The notes: a model not told the origin generated them from the sequence alone. A stretch of DNA of 64,000 nucleotides from Roseovarius pelagicus (GCF_025639885.1 NZ_CP106738.1:310001-374000), one strand, 5' to 3'; positions 41,096-50,346 are shown, counted from the stretch's first letter. Made by a program: numbers and translations.

Positions 41096-42042
41096 TCGGT
41101 AATGATTCCACCTTGCTTTGCCCAGTCAGCAAACCATGCGCGGAACAGGCTGTATTGTTGTTCGCAATAGTTGCGCTGCGCGTCTGTCAGTTCATCTGTC
41201 TCGTTGAAATGCAGACGATATTCCTCTTCGCCATTCAATACGAGCAGATGCTTGTAATAAAGGACAAGATCCGTACCCTCATCAAAGCTGGAAAGGACGC
41301 CGATTGCCTCTTCCAGTTCGCGGGCACGCATCCTTGCCTCGGCACTGCCTTGGGCCGCTTTTTGCGACAGGGCGGCCAGCAGCAGGGCTTCTTTGGGCAG
41401 GGCAGTTCCGATGCCGGTGATTGACCCGGTTGCACCGCAATTGACAAACCCGTGGAAGACTTCGGTGTCGACCCCCACCATCAGAGTGACATTGTCATCT
41501 TGGGATGTGATGTATTCGGCTGCGTAGCGCAGATCATCCTTGCCGCCGAACTCCTTGAAACCGATCAGGTTTGGGTGTTCGGCGCGTAGAGCAAAGAACA
41601 GGTCTGCCCGTGTGGCAAACCCGTAAACCGGGCTGTTATAGATGACCGCAGGCACGTCGGGTGCCGCGTTCAGGATCGACTTGAAATGGTTCTTTTGTGC
41701 CAGTGCCGACGATCCGCGTGACAGCACACGTGGAATGACCATCAAACCGGCGGCGCCGACTTTCTGGGCATGTGCGGCATGTGCCGTCGCAGACTTTGAA
41801 TTGATCGCTCCTGTGCCGACAACGACCGGAATACCTGCGTTTACCAGACGTTCGACTCCTTCCATCCGTTCTTCATCCGAAAGCAGCGGCCAATCCCCCA
41901 TTGATCCGCAATACACGACAGCGGACATACCAGCCGCGATCATCTCCTTGGCCTTTTTAACCAGTGCATCGAAATCAGGCGTGCGATCTGCTTTGCAGGG
42001 GGTCATGAGTGCCGGCATCGTGCCGGTAAAGATGTTGGACAT
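41086..42042 (-). CDS. 4-hydroxy-pyrroline-2-carboxylate deaminase (DHDPS family)
   Basis: The enzyme would hydrolytically deaminate 4-hydroxy-pyrroline-2-carboxylate to 2-oxoglutarate semialdehyde. The 318-residue protein has the dihydrodipicolinate-synthase/NAL barrel, with Schiff-base Lys163 (LIGFKEFGGKDD) and Tyr135 (VIYNSPVYG). VYCGSMGDWPLLSDEERMEGV replaces the usual GTTGE loop with GSMGD, as in hydroxyproline-pathway members. Position first in the deaminase-epimerase-dehydrogenase run supports the role. A TGGATG-TTG-TATCCA operator lies about 157 bases upstream. Confidence 0.91.
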   Translation of the reverse strand: MSNIFTGTMPALMTPCKADRTPDFDALVKKAKEMIAAGMSAVVYCGSMGDWPLLSDEERMEGVERLVNAGIPVVVGTGAINSKSATAHAAHAQKVGAAGLMVIPRVLSRGSSALAQKNHFKSILNAAPDVPAVIYNSPVYGFATRADLFFALRAEHPNLIGFKEFGGKDDLRYAAEYITSQDDNVTLMVGVDTEVFHGFVNCGATGSITGIGTALPKEALLLAALSQKAAQGSAEARMRARELEEAIGVLSSFDEGTDLVLYYKHLLVLNGEEEYRLHFNETDELTDAQRNYCEQQYSLFRAWFADWAKQGGIITECM

Positions 42043-42424
42043 GGTGCTTCTCCTTGGTATCTTAAACGGCTCGATTTCGAGCTATGGCTGATGCGTGGCG
42101 CTTGGTGCAGGCTGTGCAGAATACACGGGCTGCGGGTTTTGTTTTGTGTTCTGGCAGGGCACAGAATCCCCGGGAACGCGTCTTTGTCAATTCAGTAATG
42201 GATGTTGTATCCAAAATCCATTGGAAAGTTCAACTCGCCCGCACGACGTCGCCAATGAGGCGCCCTCAGTGATGTTCGCTGCTTGAACGTCGACTGCCGT
42301 AATGTGTTGCCACCGTCTGATCTGCGGCGTTGACAAATCTGGCTGCAACGCCATAGGGTTTCAAATAAGAAACGACACTGATGCGCTTGCCACCTCTTAC
42401 TTACCACGACAGGACACGCCGCCG
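42043..42424. other. Divergent intergenic region, hydroxyproline / HDAC operons
   Basis: These 382 bases separate the leftward deaminase operon from the rightward HDAC operon. They carry the operator at 42199-42213 and, nearer the HDAC gene, GTTTC-AAATAA-GAAAC (42357-42372), a small inverted repeat that could be a site for a second regulator. No gene is evident. Confidence 0.5.
42199..42213. promoter_or_regulatory. Candidate operator TGGATG-TTG-TATCCA
   Basis: One mismatch from the perfect palindrome at 36905-36919, with the same TTG centre and the same TATCCAAAA right flank. It is upstream of the deaminase-epimerase-dehydrogenase genes and shared with the divergent HDAC operon region. Confidence 0.55.
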
Positions 42425-43447
42425 ATGCAGGTTTATTGGTCCCCCAATCAGACAAAACATCAGGGCGCACGATTTCTGAAAGCCGGAATGTTGCGTCAAA
42501 GCCCGGAAACGCCGAACCGGGCCAATCTCATCCTCAACGCGCTCTGCGAACCAGAGTTCACGATAAGTGAACCGGTCGATCTGGGTCTTGCGCCTTTGCT
42601 GCGAACGCATCCGATCGAATATCTAGATTTCCTGCAAACGATACATGCGCGGTGGGTGGCAGAGTTTGGCACCAATGCCGCGATCTTGCCAAATGTGATG
42701 GCGGGCGGAAAATCATCCCATGTACCGGTCGGCACGGTCGGTGCCTTGGGTTTTTACGTCAATGACCTTGCGGCGGAGGTTCGAGATGGCACGTGGAGCG
42801 CCGTATATGCCTCGGCCCAATGTGCCGCGAACGCCGCCCAGATGGTCACAACGTCAGACGATGCGGCCTACGCCCTGTGCCGCCCGCCGGGCCATCATGC
42901 GGCGGCGGCGCTGGCAATGGGGTTTTGTTTCCTGAACAACGCCGCGATCGCGGCAGAGGAATTGAGACAGCGATATGCAAAGGTCGCGATCGTCGATATC
43001 GACGTGCATCACGGCAATGGCACACAGGACATCTTTTATAATCGCGCCGACGTGTTGACCGCCTCGATGCATTCCGATCCGTCCTCTTACTATCCGTTTC
43101 ACACCGGGTATGAGGATGAATGTGGGGTAGGGGCAGGCGAGGGTTTCAACACCAATGTCTGCTTTGCCGCCGATGCGGATGATGGCGGCTTTCTGAACGC
43201 ATTCGAAAAGATTGCCGACGCTGTGGAGGTGTTTCAGCCAGATGCCGTGGTGATCGCCCTTGGGCTGGACGCACTGCGCTCTGATCCGCATGGCGGTCAC
43301 TCTATCACGCCCGATGGCTATGTCGCACTGGCCCGGCTGATACGCGACTGGTCGCTGCCGACCGTCTTTGTTCAGGAAGGCGGATATGAGAGCGAAGAAC
43401 TGGGTCCGACCGTCAGCCGGTTCCTCAGGGAGTTTGAGCATGGATAA
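42425..43447 (+). CDS. Histone deacetylase-family amidohydrolase (acetylpolyamine amidohydrolase-like) 1
   Basis: The 340-residue metalloenzyme has the HDAC/acetylpolyamine amidohydrolase fold: ALCRPPGHHAAAALAMGFCFLNNAAI with catalytic His pair, VAIVDIDVHHGNGTQDIFY with Zn-binding Asp and His, and third Asp in GLDALRSDPHGGHSITPDGY. Bacterial relatives deacetylate acetylated polyamines or other N-acyl small molecules, and in bacteria the substrate is not histone. ATG 42425 is used, since the upstream frame lacks family residues. It is first in a three-gene rightward operon, overlapping the next gene by 8 bases. The substrate is unknown. Confidence 0.88.
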   Translation: MQVYWSPNQTKHQGARFLKAGMLRQSPETPNRANLILNALCEPEFTISEPVDLGLAPLLRTHPIEYLDFLQTIHARWVAEFGTNAAILPNVMAGGKSSHVPVGTVGALGFYVNDLAAEVRDGTWSAVYASAQCAANAAQMVTTSDDAAYALCRPPGHHAAAALAMGFCFLNNAAIAAEELRQRYAKVAIVDIDVHHGNGTQDIFYNRADVLTASMHSDPSSYYPFHTGYEDECGVGAGEGFNTNVCFAADADDGGFLNAFEKIADAVEVFQPDAVVIALGLDALRSDPHGGHSITPDGYVALARLIRDWSLPTVFVQEGGYESEELGPTVSRFLREFEHG

Positions 43448-44510
43448 ACCTACACTTCTTATTGTGTCGGTCGGTGAGTTGGGCACAAATGTGCTGGAAG
43501 CAGCGGCACGCTCGGGCCTGTTCAGCAGGATTGTTATTGCTGGCAGGAATGCAGCCAAAGCGCGCGCGCGGGCAAATGGCGCTCTGATCGGTGCGGGACT
43601 TGAGGGCCACTATCCAACCATCGTTGGAGAGCAGCTGGATGTCGACAACCCCTCATTCGTCAAGGACATCAAGGCGATCAATCCGGATTTCGTCTTTACC
43701 ACCGCAACCCTGATGCCTTGGTGGCAGGTCGACCAGTCGTCTGCGCCCAAGCTGCCCTTTGGCGGCTATGTATCATTGCATCTGGCCGTAATGAAAACCT
43801 TTCGGGATCGCCTCGCCGAGGCGGATCTGGATGCCATCTGGATCGGCGCATCCTATCCGGATGTGGTGAACCCGATTCTGTGCCGCACAGGCTTTGGCCC
43901 GCTATGCGGGATCGGCAATGTGCAGGAGCCAATTCCGAAATTGCTATCGGGCCTCAGCAACCGATTGCAGGTGCCAACCGATGAAATCTCGGTCAGGCTT
44001 GTGGCGCAACATGCCTTTGAGTACCCGGTCTTGTCTGACGGCGCATCTGCCGATCTGCCGCCATATCTGCTTCATGCCGAAGCAAACGGCAACGATGTCA
44101 CCGAGCTTGCCCGAGAGATCTTGTTAGAGCCTTTCCCGTTCACGTTCGACCTGTTCTTTAACCGAGTAACAGCATCTGCCGCCATTCAGGCCTTCGATAG
44201 TTTCGTCATCCCAGAGGCGACAGCCGTACATCTGCCCGCACCCAACGGTCTGGTGGGCGGTTATCCGGTCACTGTGCAGAACAATGAGATCAAACTGGAC
44301 CTACACCCAGCATGGAGCGAGGCCGACGCAATCGACACAAACCTGCGTTCGCTACCGTGCGAGGGCATCGAAGCGATTGAGGCCGACGGTTCCGTTACCT
44401 TTACCGAGGTCACGCAGGCAGCGTTTGCCAAGCTGGTCGGTAAGCCCATTGAGCGCGTGACGATCCACACAGCCGCAGAACAAGCCCAAGAGATACTCAA
44501 GGCGCTCTGA
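43440..44510 (+). CDS. Rossmann-fold oxidoreductase-like protein, function unknown
   Basis: The 356-residue protein starts MDKPTLLIVSVGELGTNVLEAAARSG, a nucleotide-binding beta-alpha-beta unit, followed by IVIAGRNAAKA and a predicted substrate domain (WWQVDQSSAPKLPFGGYVSLHL, IWIGASYPDVVNPILCRTG). This resembles saccharopine dehydrogenase-like NADP-binding proteins, though the classical GxGxxG is altered to SVGELG. I do not recognise a characterised function. Its start overlaps the HDAC gene, and a class III aminotransferase gene follows after 37 bases. It probably acts on the deacylated or transaminated product of those enzymes. Confidence 0.7.
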   Translation: MDKPTLLIVSVGELGTNVLEAAARSGLFSRIVIAGRNAAKARARANGALIGAGLEGHYPTIVGEQLDVDNPSFVKDIKAINPDFVFTTATLMPWWQVDQSSAPKLPFGGYVSLHLAVMKTFRDRLAEADLDAIWIGASYPDVVNPILCRTGFGPLCGIGNVQEPIPKLLSGLSNRLQVPTDEISVRLVAQHAFEYPVLSDGASADLPPYLLHAEANGNDVTELAREILLEPFPFTFDLFFNRVTASAAIQAFDSFVIPEATAVHLPAPNGLVGGYPVTVQNNEIKLDLHPAWSEADAIDTNLRSLPCEGIEAIEADGSVTFTEVTQAAFAKLVGKPIERVTIHTAAEQAQEILKAL

Positions 44511-44547
44511 GCGCACGCAGACAATCCAAACAGATGGAAACGCAACT

Positions 44548-45870
44548 ATGAAAACCGAAAAATCAGCAAAGTTCTTTGACCGGGCCATGAAGGTGCTGGT
44601 CGAAGGGTGCAGTTCCGCGTCCCGCGGGCCGCTCAACTACAGCCCACATCCGTCGTATTTCAAAAAAGGGCAGGGCGCGCGCCTGTGGGATGTCGACGAC
44701 AACGAGTTCATCGACTGGCAGCTGTCCTTTGGTTGCCTGCCTCTGGGTCACGCGCACCCCAAAATTGTCGAGGTTATCCGCGAGCAAGTCGAAAACGGCA
44801 CCCACTTTGCCACGGCTCTGGAAATCGAGGTTGAGGTGGCCGAGATGATGGTGGCCATGCTGGGGCATGTCGACAAGGTGCGCTTTGCCAATACCGGCAC
44901 AGAGGCTTGCATGACAGCCGTTCGCATGGCGCGCGGCATCACCGGCAAGCGCAAGGTGCTGAAGTTCGAAGGCCATTATCACGGCTGGTATGATGGTCTG
45001 TTGGTCAGCTCCAACCCCCAGCCGGTGACCACTCTGGGGCACCCGAATGATCCAGTGAGAATACCCGATAGTTCCGGCCTGACCCCCGGATCGTGGGAGG
45101 ATACACTCGTATCGGTCTGGAATGACATCGACGCGCTGGAGCGTATCCTTAAGATCCGCGGGCACGAAATCGCTTGTGTGATGATGGAAGGGGCCATGTC
45201 CAATATGGGCGTAATTCCTGCGAAAGACGGCTATCTCAAACAGGTGCAGGAGTTGTGTCGCAAGTACGATGTGTTGTTCTATCTGGATGAGACCGTGACA
45301 GGGTTCCGGGTCGCGCCCGGTGGCGCGGCAGAGCTGTACGGGTTGCAGCCCGATATCGTGACCTACGGCAAGGCACTGGGGCAAGGCTTCCCCGTTGCCG
45401 CCATTGCGGGTCCCGACCACATCATGGAAAGCATCGAATACGGCAAAGTCCTGCATTATGGCAGCCACAATGCACCCCGGCTGGGGCTATACGCGGTCAA
45501 GGCTATGCTCGAAGAGATGACAAAAGACGACAACGCCGGGTTCCGGAAAATAACCGAAATCGGAGAACAGATGACCACCCGGCTGAACGCGGCCGCACGT
45601 GATGCCGGTCAGAACATGCGGGTTCAGAATATCGGATCGATGTTCCACCCGGTGTTCACCGACCTGGAAGAGATCACCGGATACCGCGATTTTTGCGCCT
45701 CGGTTGATCTGGGGAAATATGCCGCCTTTGCCGCCGGTATGCGCGAAGAAGGTGTGTTCTTTACCGGGAACAAGATCCTGCACAACCTCAGCTGTACCGC
45801 GCATACGCAAGAGGACATTGATGTTTCGATCGCGGCGGCAACAAAGGTGCTGCACGAGATGCCGAAATAG
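44548..45870 (+). CDS. Class III PLP aminotransferase / aminomutase (GSA-like)
   Basis: The 440-residue PLP enzyme resembles glutamate-1-semialdehyde aminomutase-type class III aminotransferases. It has VEGCSSASRGPLNYSP and NEFIDWQLSFGCLPLGHAHPKIVE. ANTGTEACMTAVRMARG forms the phosphate-binding loop. PLP-binding Asp247 is in LDETVTGFRVAPGGA and Schiff-base Lys275 in VTYGKALGQGFPVA. It is not hemL, which usually stands alone and has different residues here. It would move an amino group of an omega- or beta-amino compound. It is last in the HDAC1 operon. Donor and acceptor are unknown. Confidence 0.85.
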   Translation: MKTEKSAKFFDRAMKVLVEGCSSASRGPLNYSPHPSYFKKGQGARLWDVDDNEFIDWQLSFGCLPLGHAHPKIVEVIREQVENGTHFATALEIEVEVAEMMVAMLGHVDKVRFANTGTEACMTAVRMARGITGKRKVLKFEGHYHGWYDGLLVSSNPQPVTTLGHPNDPVRIPDSSGLTPGSWEDTLVSVWNDIDALERILKIRGHEIACVMMEGAMSNMGVIPAKDGYLKQVQELCRKYDVLFYLDETVTGFRVAPGGAAELYGLQPDIVTYGKALGQGFPVAAIAGPDHIMESIEYGKVLHYGSHNAPRLGLYAVKAMLEEMTKDDNAGFRKITEIGEQMTTRLNAAARDAGQNMRVQNIGSMFHPVFTDLEEITGYRDFCASVDLGKYAAFAAGMREEGVFFTGNKILHNLSCTAHTQEDIDVSIAAATKVLHEMPK

Positions 45871-45891
45871 CGCGCGAGCGCGAGGGCGGGG

Positions 45892-46515
45892 TTACTCGAG
45901 CCAGACCCACAGGAGTTTTGATTCCTCGTAGGTCCGGTTCACCACCAGATGCTTTTCATTGCTGTCAAAGTAGACCGAGTCGCCGGTTTCCATTGCAATG
46001 GGATCATTATCGCCGCCCACGAAATCGACAGACCCTGACAGGACATAAAAGAATTCCTCGCCCTTGTGTGCTGCTGGTTCCTTGGCGGGCAGGCCGTTAG
46101 ATGTAACCGTGGTCACAAAGGGCACCATGCGCCGGGTTTGCAGGTCTGAGAACAGAAATTCGAACTCGTAATGCTGGTCGGTCATCTTGAAACCGCTTTG
46201 CGCACGGCTCAGTGAAATTCCGACATTGCCCAGGCTGTCACGGGACAAGAGATAAGAAGTCGATATCTCGAGGCCTTTTGAGATTTTTTCCATCATCTCG
46301 AATGTCGGCGAAATGATACCGTTCTCGATCTTTGATATGTTGGATTTGGACACGTTCGAATCCCGCGCAAGAGCCGAGATTGAAACGCCCGCTTTGGTCC
46401 TGATCGCCTTGAGCCGTGCACCGATGCTCACGGTATCGGAGGGCGATGCATTTGGCTGTGGGACGATTGTCTGTCCAGTCCCGATCAGCTTGTGTATCTT
46501 GGAAAAGCTCTGCAT
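45892..46515 (-). CDS. XRE-family regulator with C-terminal cupin domain
   Basis: The 207-residue regulator has an N-terminal helix-turn-helix (IGARLKAIRTKAGVSISALARDSNVSKSNISKIENG) and a C-terminal cupin-2 sensor domain (HKGEEFFYVLSGSVDFVGGD, METGDSVYFDSNEKHLVVN). Such PuuR/SutR-like proteins often control polyamine or amino-acid catabolism and bind the metabolite in the cupin. It is placed between the rightward HDAC1 operon and the leftward phospholyase operon, so either or both could be its target. The ligand is unknown. A weak inverted repeat (TACCATGATTTGGTA) lies just upstream of it. Confidence 0.88.
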   Translation of the reverse strand: MQSFSKIHKLIGTGQTIVPQPNASPSDTVSIGARLKAIRTKAGVSISALARDSNVSKSNISKIENGIISPTFEMMEKISKGLEISTSYLLSRDSLGNVGISLSRAQSGFKMTDQHYEFEFLFSDLQTRRMVPFVTTVTSNGLPAKEPAAHKGEEFFYVLSGSVDFVGGDNDPIAMETGDSVYFDSNEKHLVVNRTYEESKLLWVWLE

Positions 46516-46611
46516 CAGCCCCGTGTCATTCGTCCCATGGTGTTGCCTTGAACAAACTACCGGACCATTGCGCCAGTGAATAGGGCAAAGGATACCATGA
46601 TTTGGTAATCG

Positions 46612-47928
46612 TCACCCGGTTGCAAAAGCGGCGTCCATAGCCTCCAAGAATCGTTCCGCATCAGGCTGTTGCATCACCAAAGGCGGCCGGATTTTCAGGA
46701 TGTTTGCCCCCGGTCCGGTGGCGCTGATCAGCACGCCGTTCTGACGCAGGTGGTTGACCACATGGGCCGCACGTCGGGCATCGGGTGCATTGGTGTCATG
46801 GTCGGTCACGCATTCCATCGCCAAAAACATCCCCGCACCACGTACATCCGCGACGCCTCCGCGATGGGTGCCGATATCTTGCAACCCTTGCTTCAACACG
46901 CGGCCGATGCTCCGGGCATTCTGCTGCAATTCTTCGCCCTCGATGACGTCCAGCACCGCCATGCCCGCAGCCGCCGCCACAGGGCTTCCGCCAAATGTGT
47001 TGAAATAACGGGCCTTTGTGCCGAACTCTTCGACCATATCATGGCGCATGGCAACGCCTGAGACGGGGAATCCATTTCCCATAGGCTTGCCCATCGTGAC
47101 CATGTCGGGGATTATGTCATGCCGCTGAAATCCCCAAAATTGATCACCGGTGCGTGCGAACCCCGCCTGCACTTCGTCGGCGATGAAAATACCCCCCTCG
47201 GCACGGATCAGCTCAACGGCTGGTTTCAGAAAACCCGCCGGATCGGGGTACAGTCCGTCACTGGAAAAGAGCGTGTCGACGATCAGCGCCGCAGGTTCGA
47301 TGCCATCCTGACGCATCTCGGCAATTGCAATGGCAAGGTCAGCGGCAAGGCGCGCACCCTGTTCCTCGGGGGGAACCGTCAGCGCATTTGGTGCAGGGAT
47401 CAGCCGCACGCGGGCGCCCCGATCCACGAAATCACCCAAGGATGGCGACAATTCAGAGACGGCCTCTGTCAGGCCATGATAAGCCAGACGCGTGACGATA
47501 ACGCCCTGACGCCGGGTATGAGATCGGGCAATACGCAACGCCAGATCGTTGGCTTCTGATCCGGTGCAGGCGAACATGATATGCGCCAGAGCGTCCGGCA
47601 TCGTAGCCAAAAGCCGCTCAGCATAGTTAACCACGTTGTCGTGCAGATATCGGGTGTGGGTGTTCAGAATGCCTAATTGACCAGTGATGGCGTTGACCAC
47701 CTTTGGATGGCAATGCCCCACCGAGGCGACATTGTTATAGCAATCAAGATAGGCCTTGCCATCCTTGTCCCACAGCCAGACGCCCTCGCCGCGCACCAAG
47801 TGCAGGGGTTGTTCGTAAAATAGGCGATACGCAGGCCCCAGTGCATCATTGCGTCGGGCGATCAGTGCTGCATCTTCCACATTGAGCTGGGTGCCTTGTG
47901 TCGAGTCGTAGGCGTTGACCATTGTCAT
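46612..47928 (-). CDS. Class III PLP enzyme of the phospholyase clade (phosphohydroxylysine/phosphoethanolamine)
   Basis: The 438-residue PLP protein closely follows the AGXT2L-type phospho-lyase pattern rather than ordinary aminotransferases: YLDCYNNVASVGHCHPKVV, NTHTRYLHDNVVNYAERL, GSEANDLALRIAR, Asp251 in IADEVQAGFARTG, Lys281 in VTMGKPMGNGFP, YFNTFGGSPVA and TGPGANILKIRPPL. Known members split 5-phosphohydroxylysine or phosphoethanolamine into aldehyde, ammonia and phosphate. The upstream APH-kinase gene (6 bases away) would supply the phosphorylated substrate. AAGGAG precedes ATG 47928. Plain transamination remains possible. Confidence 0.88.
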   Translation of the reverse strand: MTMVNAYDSTQGTQLNVEDAALIARRNDALGPAYRLFYEQPLHLVRGEGVWLWDKDGKAYLDCYNNVASVGHCHPKVVNAITGQLGILNTHTRYLHDNVVNYAERLLATMPDALAHIMFACTGSEANDLALRIARSHTRRQGVIVTRLAYHGLTEAVSELSPSLGDFVDRGARVRLIPAPNALTVPPEEQGARLAADLAIAIAEMRQDGIEPAALIVDTLFSSDGLYPDPAGFLKPAVELIRAEGGIFIADEVQAGFARTGDQFWGFQRHDIIPDMVTMGKPMGNGFPVSGVAMRHDMVEEFGTKARYFNTFGGSPVAAAAGMAVLDVIEGEELQQNARSIGRVLKQGLQDIGTHRGGVADVRGAGMFLAMECVTDHDTNAPDARRAAHVVNHLRQNGVLISATGPGANILKIRPPLVMQQPDAERFLEAMDAAFATG

Positions 47929-47934
47929 GGTCGA

Positions 47935-49056
47935 TTACTCCTTCTCAGATGCGCGCATAGCGGCTTGTAGAGCGTTGATGACATCAGCGTGGCTGATTTG
48001 ATCCAGTGCATTCAGTCCGCGTAGCGATGCCGCACCATTGCGTTGGATATACTCGGCGTTCTGCGGATACCGACGCGCCCGCCACGCGCCGATGCCCAGC
48101 GTCGTCGCATGGCGCAGTCGGATCAGATCGGGCAACATCTCGATCTCGGCATCCTCGAGCGGCAGGACCGAATTGTAGCCGGTGATCATCTTGGCAATGT
48201 GGTCCATCGGGCGCGGGCCGTTGGCGATCTGATAGGAACAGGCGACAGCCAGATCGCAGGCGATGGGCGTATGCACCATGTCGCCAAAGTCGATGATCCC
48301 GGTGATCCGCGTCGCGCGCGGTGCATCAACCAGCAGGTTGTGCGGATTGAAATCGTTGTGAACGCATTGTGCGCGGAGGTTTGGCAGACGGGGCGCGATC
48401 TCGGCATCGAACCGGTCCAGCAAACGTGTTAATCGACCACGCAGATCGCTATCCTCTACAGCGGCCAGCATTGGCCGCAACCGATGCGCCTGCTTGATGT
48501 CCCATTGGAGCAGATGCCCGCCCGCCGGATGGAAAAACCCCCGCAATGCGCGGGTCAACCGTGCCAGCAGCGCGCCGATATCATGGTACAACCCCGAGCC
48601 GTCCTCGGCCATGCTGAGGACGGTGCCATTCAGATACGTCAGCAGGCGCACCACATGGGCCTGACCTGTCGGTTCGGTGATAATGTGCGAGGCAGCGCCA
48701 GATAACGTTTGGCAGACATGTGGCACCGGGAGAGACGGATCAACTGCCATCAGGTGTATCAATGCAGCGGTCTGCATGTCTGTCACGGCGCGATCTTCGG
48801 CGGCGTTGGTAATTTTCAGCAGCGCCTCTTGCCCGGAGGCCAGAGATATATGGAAATTCGCATCTTTCTCCGCGCTAAGCGGACGGATCGTGCCGGTGAT
48901 CCCGTAGATCTCCATAGCCAGATCCGCGGCACGTTCGACGCTGATCGCCGGCGCATCGTGACTGAGCAGATCGGCAGTGGAAACACCCGCAACTGCATCG
49001 GCTACAGCGATCACCGCAGGCAGTCGACCCGCCTGCGTAGAGTGGGGGACACTCAT
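47935..49056 (-). CDS. APH-fold small-molecule kinase, hydroxylysine kinase-like
   Basis: The 373-residue kinase of the aminoglycoside phosphotransferase superfamily has ATP lobe residues EALLKITNAAEDRAV, catalytic loop AQCVHNDFNPHNLLV and metal-binding Asp in GIIDFGDMVHTPIACDLAVA. The GIIDFGDMV...AVA pattern is like that of 5-hydroxylysine kinase (HYKK/AGPHD1). The gene overlaps the upstream M20 gene by one base (TGATG) and is followed 6 bases later by the phospholyase-clade gene. A hydroxy-amine to phosphate to elimination sequence is therefore suggested. Hydroxylysine itself is inferred, and choline- or ethanolamine-type substrates are alternatives. Confidence 0.82.
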   Translation of the reverse strand: MSVPHSTQAGRLPAVIAVADAVAGVSTADLLSHDAPAISVERAADLAMEIYGITGTIRPLSAEKDANFHISLASGQEALLKITNAAEDRAVTDMQTAALIHLMAVDPSLPVPHVCQTLSGAASHIITEPTGQAHVVRLLTYLNGTVLSMAEDGSGLYHDIGALLARLTRALRGFFHPAGGHLLQWDIKQAHRLRPMLAAVEDSDLRGRLTRLLDRFDAEIAPRLPNLRAQCVHNDFNPHNLLVDAPRATRITGIIDFGDMVHTPIACDLAVACSYQIANGPRPMDHIAKMITGYNSVLPLEDAEIEMLPDLIRLRHATTLGIGAWRARRYPQNAEYIQRNGAASLRGLNALDQISHADVINALQAAMRASEKE

Positions 49057-50346
49057 CAGGTTTTCACCGGTTCGACGCCACACCATTCAGCAATGAACAG
49101 TGCCATCGCTTGGGTGATCCGCTGCACAGATGACAGGCTGACACATTCATCAATTCCGTGGATGTTGCGCGAAATCGGCCCATAACACAGCGCCGGAATA
49201 TTGTTGTAGAGCGCATAAACGCGCGTATCGAGGTAGCCCGCAGTCATAAAGGATTTCAGTGGCTGCCCGAGCGCGGATTGATGCGCCCTGCCGAGCACGG
49301 CTTCGGCCTCAGAGCCCGGTTCCAGCACGTAACCTTCGGCAAAAAAGCCGTTGAAGACGACGCGCGGCGGACTGTTGGACAGAAAGCTGTCCTTCTGCGC
49401 AAAGGCGGCGACCCGATCTGTGATCTGCTGTGCTGCGTCTTCGGCGGTCTGGCCGGGATAGATCGATACACGGCAATCGATGTTGCACCAGCTTGGCACA
49501 GAAGAGGCCCAATCGCCGCCCTCGATCTTGCCGATGTTCAAGTTGATCGGGTGCGCCTCGTCCTCGAAATGGGGATGCGCGCCTTTTTCCGCATTCCAAT
49601 CGGATCTCGATCTCGCGCAGCGCGGCGATGATCCGGGTCGCGCCGTCGATCGCGTTGGCACCTTCGCCCATTTCACGCACATGCACGGGCACGCCGCGCA
49701 CCTGTATCTGAAACCACAGCACGCCTGTGTTCGCCCGCACCAGCATCTCATCCTCGGGTTCAGGGATCAGCACAGCATCGGCGGTGTAACCTTCCAGATA
49801 AGTCTGCAAAGCACCGTTACCGGTGGATTCCTCCTCGACCACGGATTGCACATAAACCGTTGCCGCAGGTTGCAGGCCAATCCGCCGCAAGGCATCGAGG
49901 GCAAAGATATTTGCCGCTGCCCCGGCCTTCATATCGCCGGCACCGCGGCCATACATCCAATCGCCATCAATCCTGCCCGAAAAGGGCGGATCGTTCCACA
50001 TGTCGTGCAACCCTTCGGGCACAACATCAAGATGCGATTGCAGGATCAGCGAGCGGCCCGTTTCATCGCGGGGGCGATGGATACCGACGACAATGGGGGC
50101 GTCCGAGTGGTCTTTGGTAAATTTTGATCCGCCGGGATGCGCCTCGATCGCCGCGCGGTCCATCGCGAAACGATCCATTGCATAGTCACGGGACCGAAGT
50201 TCGTTGAACAGCAGGTCCTGAATGGCATGTTCGCGACCACGCAGTGATGGCATCTGGACGAGCTTTTGGGTGAATGCGACCTGATCGTCAAACCCGTCCA
50301 CGACGGATTTAATGATGCGATCGCGCAAATTAGAGTCGAGTGTCAT
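49056..50346 (-). pseudogene. M20-family (ArgE/DapE) deacylase, single-base frameshift
   Basis: The first 240 or so residues read as an ArgE/DapE-type metallopeptidase: SLILQSHLDVVPEGLHDMW (Zn His/Asp), WMYGRGAGDMKAGAAANIF and VVEEESTGNGALQ (catalytic Glu pair). The frame then changes near 49600-49612, after AALREIE. The rest (DWNAEKGAHPHFED, INLNIGKIEGGDWASSVPSWCNIDCRVSIYPG, PISRNIHGIDECVSL) is in another frame to 49056. Removing one base restores 429 residues, the family length. It is an error or a genuine mutation. Members remove N-acyl groups from amino acids. It lies mid-operon, 24 bases after the ThDP enzyme gene. Confidence 0.88.

Noticed and set aside
44548..45870. Naming the class III PLP enzyme hemL
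   Set aside because: It lies in a catabolic operon and diverges from glutamate-1-semialdehyde aminomutase. Alphaproteobacteria normally make 5-aminolevulinate by the HemA (Shemin) route.
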